The position numbers and the translations under genes were made by a program. From Paenibacillus xylanilyticus (GTDB lineage Bacteria; Bacillota; Bacilli; Paenibacillales; Paenibacillaceae), in contig NZ_JABMCB010000206.1 in assembly GCF_013359935.1 (NCBI RefSeq), positions 548,769 to 612,768 on the forward strand: DNA of 64,000 nt, written 5' to 3'. The notes under the pieces were generated by a model. It was not told the origin of the DNA and ran no database searches. It saw only the letters and a list, made by a program, of their open reading frames with translations. Positions 61,903 to 64,000 of the stretch are shown here, in pieces; the first letter of the stretch is position 1, and every line of letters starts with the position of its first letter.

Positions 61903-63744
61903 ATGAACAAACCATCTTTTGAACGGCCATTAATGGCAGATTGCGTACCAGATCTGGTGGCAACAGCACGTGGGGATTTGAAGGCGACGTTGGTCATTCG
62001 GGGCGGGACGCTGGTTAACGTCATCTCGGGAGAAATTTTGCCTGATATGTCTGTTGCAGTACAGGGTGCACGGATTGCCTATGTTGGCAAGGATGTAAGC
62101 CACACGATTGGAGAACATACACGGATCATCGAAGCGGAAGGCAAGTACATTGCTCCGGGACTGCTGGATGGACACTGTCATATCGAAAGCACCCAGATGA
62201 AGGTGACAGAGTTTGCGAGAGCAGTACTGCCTTCGGGTACAACAGGTGGTTTTTTTGACCCACATGAGATTTCCAACGTACTCGGACTTAAAGGTCTGCG
62301 ACTGATGCTGGACGAAGCGCGGACCACACCGATGGCTGCCTATATGCAGGTGGCTTCCTGCGTTCCTTCCACACATCCTGGACTGGAAACGACAGGGGCT
62401 TACATAGGACCAGAGGAAGTGGCTGAAGCCCTCTCCTGGGGGCCGGACATGATTGGACTTGGAGAAGTTATGAACTTCCCGGGTGTCGTATACGGCGATG
62501 AAACGATGATCGGAGAAATCCAGGCCACACTGCGAGCCGGCAAGGTGGCAGACGGCCATTTTACCTGGGCTGCAGACGACTGGCGTTTACCTGCTTATGC
62601 GGCAAGTGGTGTCACCGGAGATCATGAATGTGTAACCAAGGAAGATGTAGTGGAGCGTCTGCGGCTCGGCATGTATGCCAAAATGCGTCAGGGCTCGGCT
62701 TGGCATGACGTTGCGGAAACCATTAAAGCCTGTACAGAGCTGGGGCTGGATACCCGCCGGATGATGCTGGTGACCGATGATCGAAGCTCCGAATCGCTAC
62801 TCAAAGAAGGACATATGGACTTTGTTGTCCGTCTGGCCATTTCACAGGGCGTCAAACCGGTGACAGCTTTCCAAATGGCAACGATTAACACAGCTGAACG
62901 TTTCGGTGTGGCACGTGATATTGGTGCGGTCATTCCGGGAAATATAGCCGACATTATTTTGCTCGATGGCCGACTTGCAGATGTGCGTGTAGGCATGACC
63001 ATTGCTGCAGGGCATGTCGTTGCGGAGAAGGGGAAGATGACTGCCGTCTGGGACAGCTTCACCTATCCGGAAGAGGCGCTGAATACGGTGAAACTGGAAG
63101 CCAACATTCAGCCCAAGGATATGGAACTAGCTGCGCCAATTATGGAGGGGGCCATTGGGGCCAAAATCATTCATGTGACGGAGAACCATGTAGATACGAA
63201 GGAGAAGCATGTTCCTGTTGCGGTACAGAATGGTAAAGTCGTTGTCTCCACGACAGGAGATATCTGCAAAATCGCTGTGCTGGAACGTCACAAACAAACC
63301 GAGAACAAGGCGGTTGCCCTTGTGGGCGGTATTGGCTTTACGCGTCCGGCAGCGATAGCGATGACCGTTGCGCATGATAGTCACAACCTTCTGATTATCG
63401 GTAATGATGATGCACTAATGGCTGAGGCCGGTAACCGGGTGATTCGCATGCAAGGTGGAGTCGCTGTGATTACAGGTGATAAAGCAACCGAGTTTCCGCT
63501 TCGGATCGCGGGCTTGATGTCCACAGAATCATTTGAAGAGGTCGCCGTGCAATCTGCTGCCATCAGCGATGCGCTGCAATCGGCAGGCTGTACGCTGAAT
63601 AATGCATTTATGACTCTTTCCCTGCTTGCTCTGGTTGTCATTCCTGAACTTCGTTTGTCCGACAAGGGACTGGTACGTATCTCGGCAGACGGTATTGAAC
63701 TGGTATCTTTGTTTGATCAAAAGGTTGAGCATACCTCCAATTGA
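61903..63744 (+). CDS. ade: Adenine deaminase
   Basis: A 613-residue amidohydrolase that converts adenine to hypoxanthine and ammonia in purine salvage. Metal ligands lie in LLDGHCHIEST (H91, H93, E95) after the small N-terminal beta domain; further family blocks are GLGEVMNFPGVVYGD, SGVTGDHECV and LVTDDRSSE. The C-terminal domain (from about residue 430) is typical of the bacterial Ade family. The ATG at 61903 follows AGGAGG; the frame is open upstream through the promoter, so the earlier ATG is excluded. Confidence 0.93.
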   Translation: MNKPSFERPLMADCVPDLVATARGDLKATLVIRGGTLVNVISGEILPDMSVAVQGARIAYVGKDVSHTIGEHTRIIEAEGKYIAPGLLDGHCHIESTQMKVTEFARAVLPSGTTGGFFDPHEISNVLGLKGLRLMLDEARTTPMAAYMQVASCVPSTHPGLETTGAYIGPEEVAEALSWGPDMIGLGEVMNFPGVVYGDETMIGEIQATLRAGKVADGHFTWAADDWRLPAYAASGVTGDHECVTKEDVVERLRLGMYAKMRQGSAWHDVAETIKACTELGLDTRRMMLVTDDRSSESLLKEGHMDFVVRLAISQGVKPVTAFQMATINTAERFGVARDIGAVIPGNIADIILLDGRLADVRVGMTIAAGHVVAEKGKMTAVWDSFTYPEEALNTVKLEANIQPKDMELAAPIMEGAIGAKIIHVTENHVDTKEKHVPVAVQNGKVVVSTTGDICKIAVLERHKQTENKAVALVGGIGFTRPAAIAMTVAHDSHNLLIIGNDDALMAEAGNRVIRMQGGVAVITGDKATEFPLRIAGLMSTESFEEVAVQSAAISDALQSAGCTLNNAFMTLSLLALVVIPELRLSDKGLVRISADGIELVSLFDQKVEHTSN

Positions 63745-63859
63745 CCTGCCGGGACATGAATGGATTGTTCTGATCTCTCATGAGGGCTCTAAACAGAACA
63801 TCAACAAATATCCCAAGAGAATAAATAGAACGAGATTGAAAAAAGAAAGTCGCCCTTCG

Positions 63860-64000
63860 TGGTATTATCCCCTTTTAGTAGACAAGAGAAAAAAGACATC
63901 TGTTAAGATGGACTTAATCTTGCCAAACGAAGGGGATTTTTTTATGGCTAAAAAAGGACAAACTTTCCGGCGGTACTCCTTGGAATTGAAATTGGAGGCG
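63860..64000 (+). mobile_element. Left end of an IS3-family insertion sequence, cut by the window
   Basis: The OrfA start is recognised, and the run TGGTATTATCCCC then TTTTAGTAGACAAG just before it is a likely left terminal region, probably starting near 63860. The element's right part lies beyond base 64000, so completeness and target duplication cannot be judged. Confidence 0.55.
63944..64000 (+). CDS. IS3-family transposase OrfA, N-terminal 19 residues
   Basis: The ATG at 63944 with AAGGGG eight bases upstream opens MAKKGQTFRRYSLELKLEA and runs off the edge. This is the typical beginning of the helix-turn-helix OrfA of IS3-type (IS150-like) elements, whose OrfAB product catalyses transposition. 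The short visible length limits certainty. Confidence 0.65.
   Translation, partial: MAKKGQTFRRYSLELKLEA

Noticed and set aside
1..64000. CRISPR arrays, tRNA and rRNA genes, prophage or defence genes
   Set aside because: No regularly spaced repeats, no cloverleaf-like or rRNA-like sequence and no phage or defence protein families recognised.

Overview
The window looks like ordinary chromosome of a Paenibacillus-type Firmicute. Pointers are many family-1 sugar ABC importers without their own ATPase, three YesM/YesN two-component pairs, purine-rich Shine-Dalgarno sites before nearly every gene (with several GTG and TTG starts), Bacillus-family genes (YqzE, YqhG, YqhH, YneQ-like, YwbE, DUF4269, HelD), a CwlD-like amidase and an adenosylcobalamin-dependent ribonucleotide reductase. 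The genus is an inference from gene content. I saw no rRNA, tRNA, CRISPR array or prophage.

Layout. 1-1156: 3' end of a sugar-binding protein gene and its terminator. 1241-7648: divergent polysaccharide deacetylase, cell-wall amidase, YqzE, an unrecognised secreted protein, YqhG and a SNF2-type helicase. 7673-10690: class II ribonucleotide reductase behind paired NrdR-like boxes. 11133-13388: OatA-like membrane acyltransferase with a possible overlapping leader ORF. 13467-22945: mannoside-use cluster (binding protein, two permeases, YesM kinase, YesN regulator, GH2 beta-mannosidase). 22974-25600: FAD monooxygenase, flavodoxin-like protein and MarR regulator. 25614-35336: housekeeping and stress genes (YneQ-like protein, Na+/H+ antiporter, aldo/keto reductase, NodB deacetylase, EmrAB-like efflux pair, small proteins, an ion-transporter-superfamily permease). 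35675-42991: second YesM/YesN-importer cluster, with no hydrolase. 43060-43773: unknown membrane protein. 44067-54689: third YesM/YesN cluster with binding protein, permeases, GH53 galactanase lacking a signal peptide and GH42 beta-galactosidase, together a galactan-oligosaccharide pathway. 54808-63744: ACT-domain malic enzyme, HD phosphohydrolase, aromatic-acid-exporter-like protein behind a Fur-family-like box, flavin-fold protein, HelD and adenine deaminase. 63860-64000: left end of an IS3-family element cut by the window edge.

How it fits together. The three sugar clusters share one plan: a membrane kinase senses extracellular oligosaccharides, an AraC-type regulator turns on a lipoprotein-plus-two-permease importer, and cytoplasmic glycosidases finish the sugars. 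No nucleotide-binding subunit is encoded here, so a shared MsmX-type ATPase encoded elsewhere is implied. Candidate CcpA cre sites lie at several cluster genes. Terminator-like hairpins follow two of the binding-protein genes inside their operons.

I found no convincing new multi-gene system. The items most worth checking are the Fur-family-like box at 57264, the three 10-bp-spaced repeats at 24149, the NrdR-like box pair 31 bp apart, the TTTTG repeat behind a perfect palindrome at 39152, the secreted protein at the place where B. subtilis carries its sin/tasA biofilm genes, and the signal-less GH53 enzyme.
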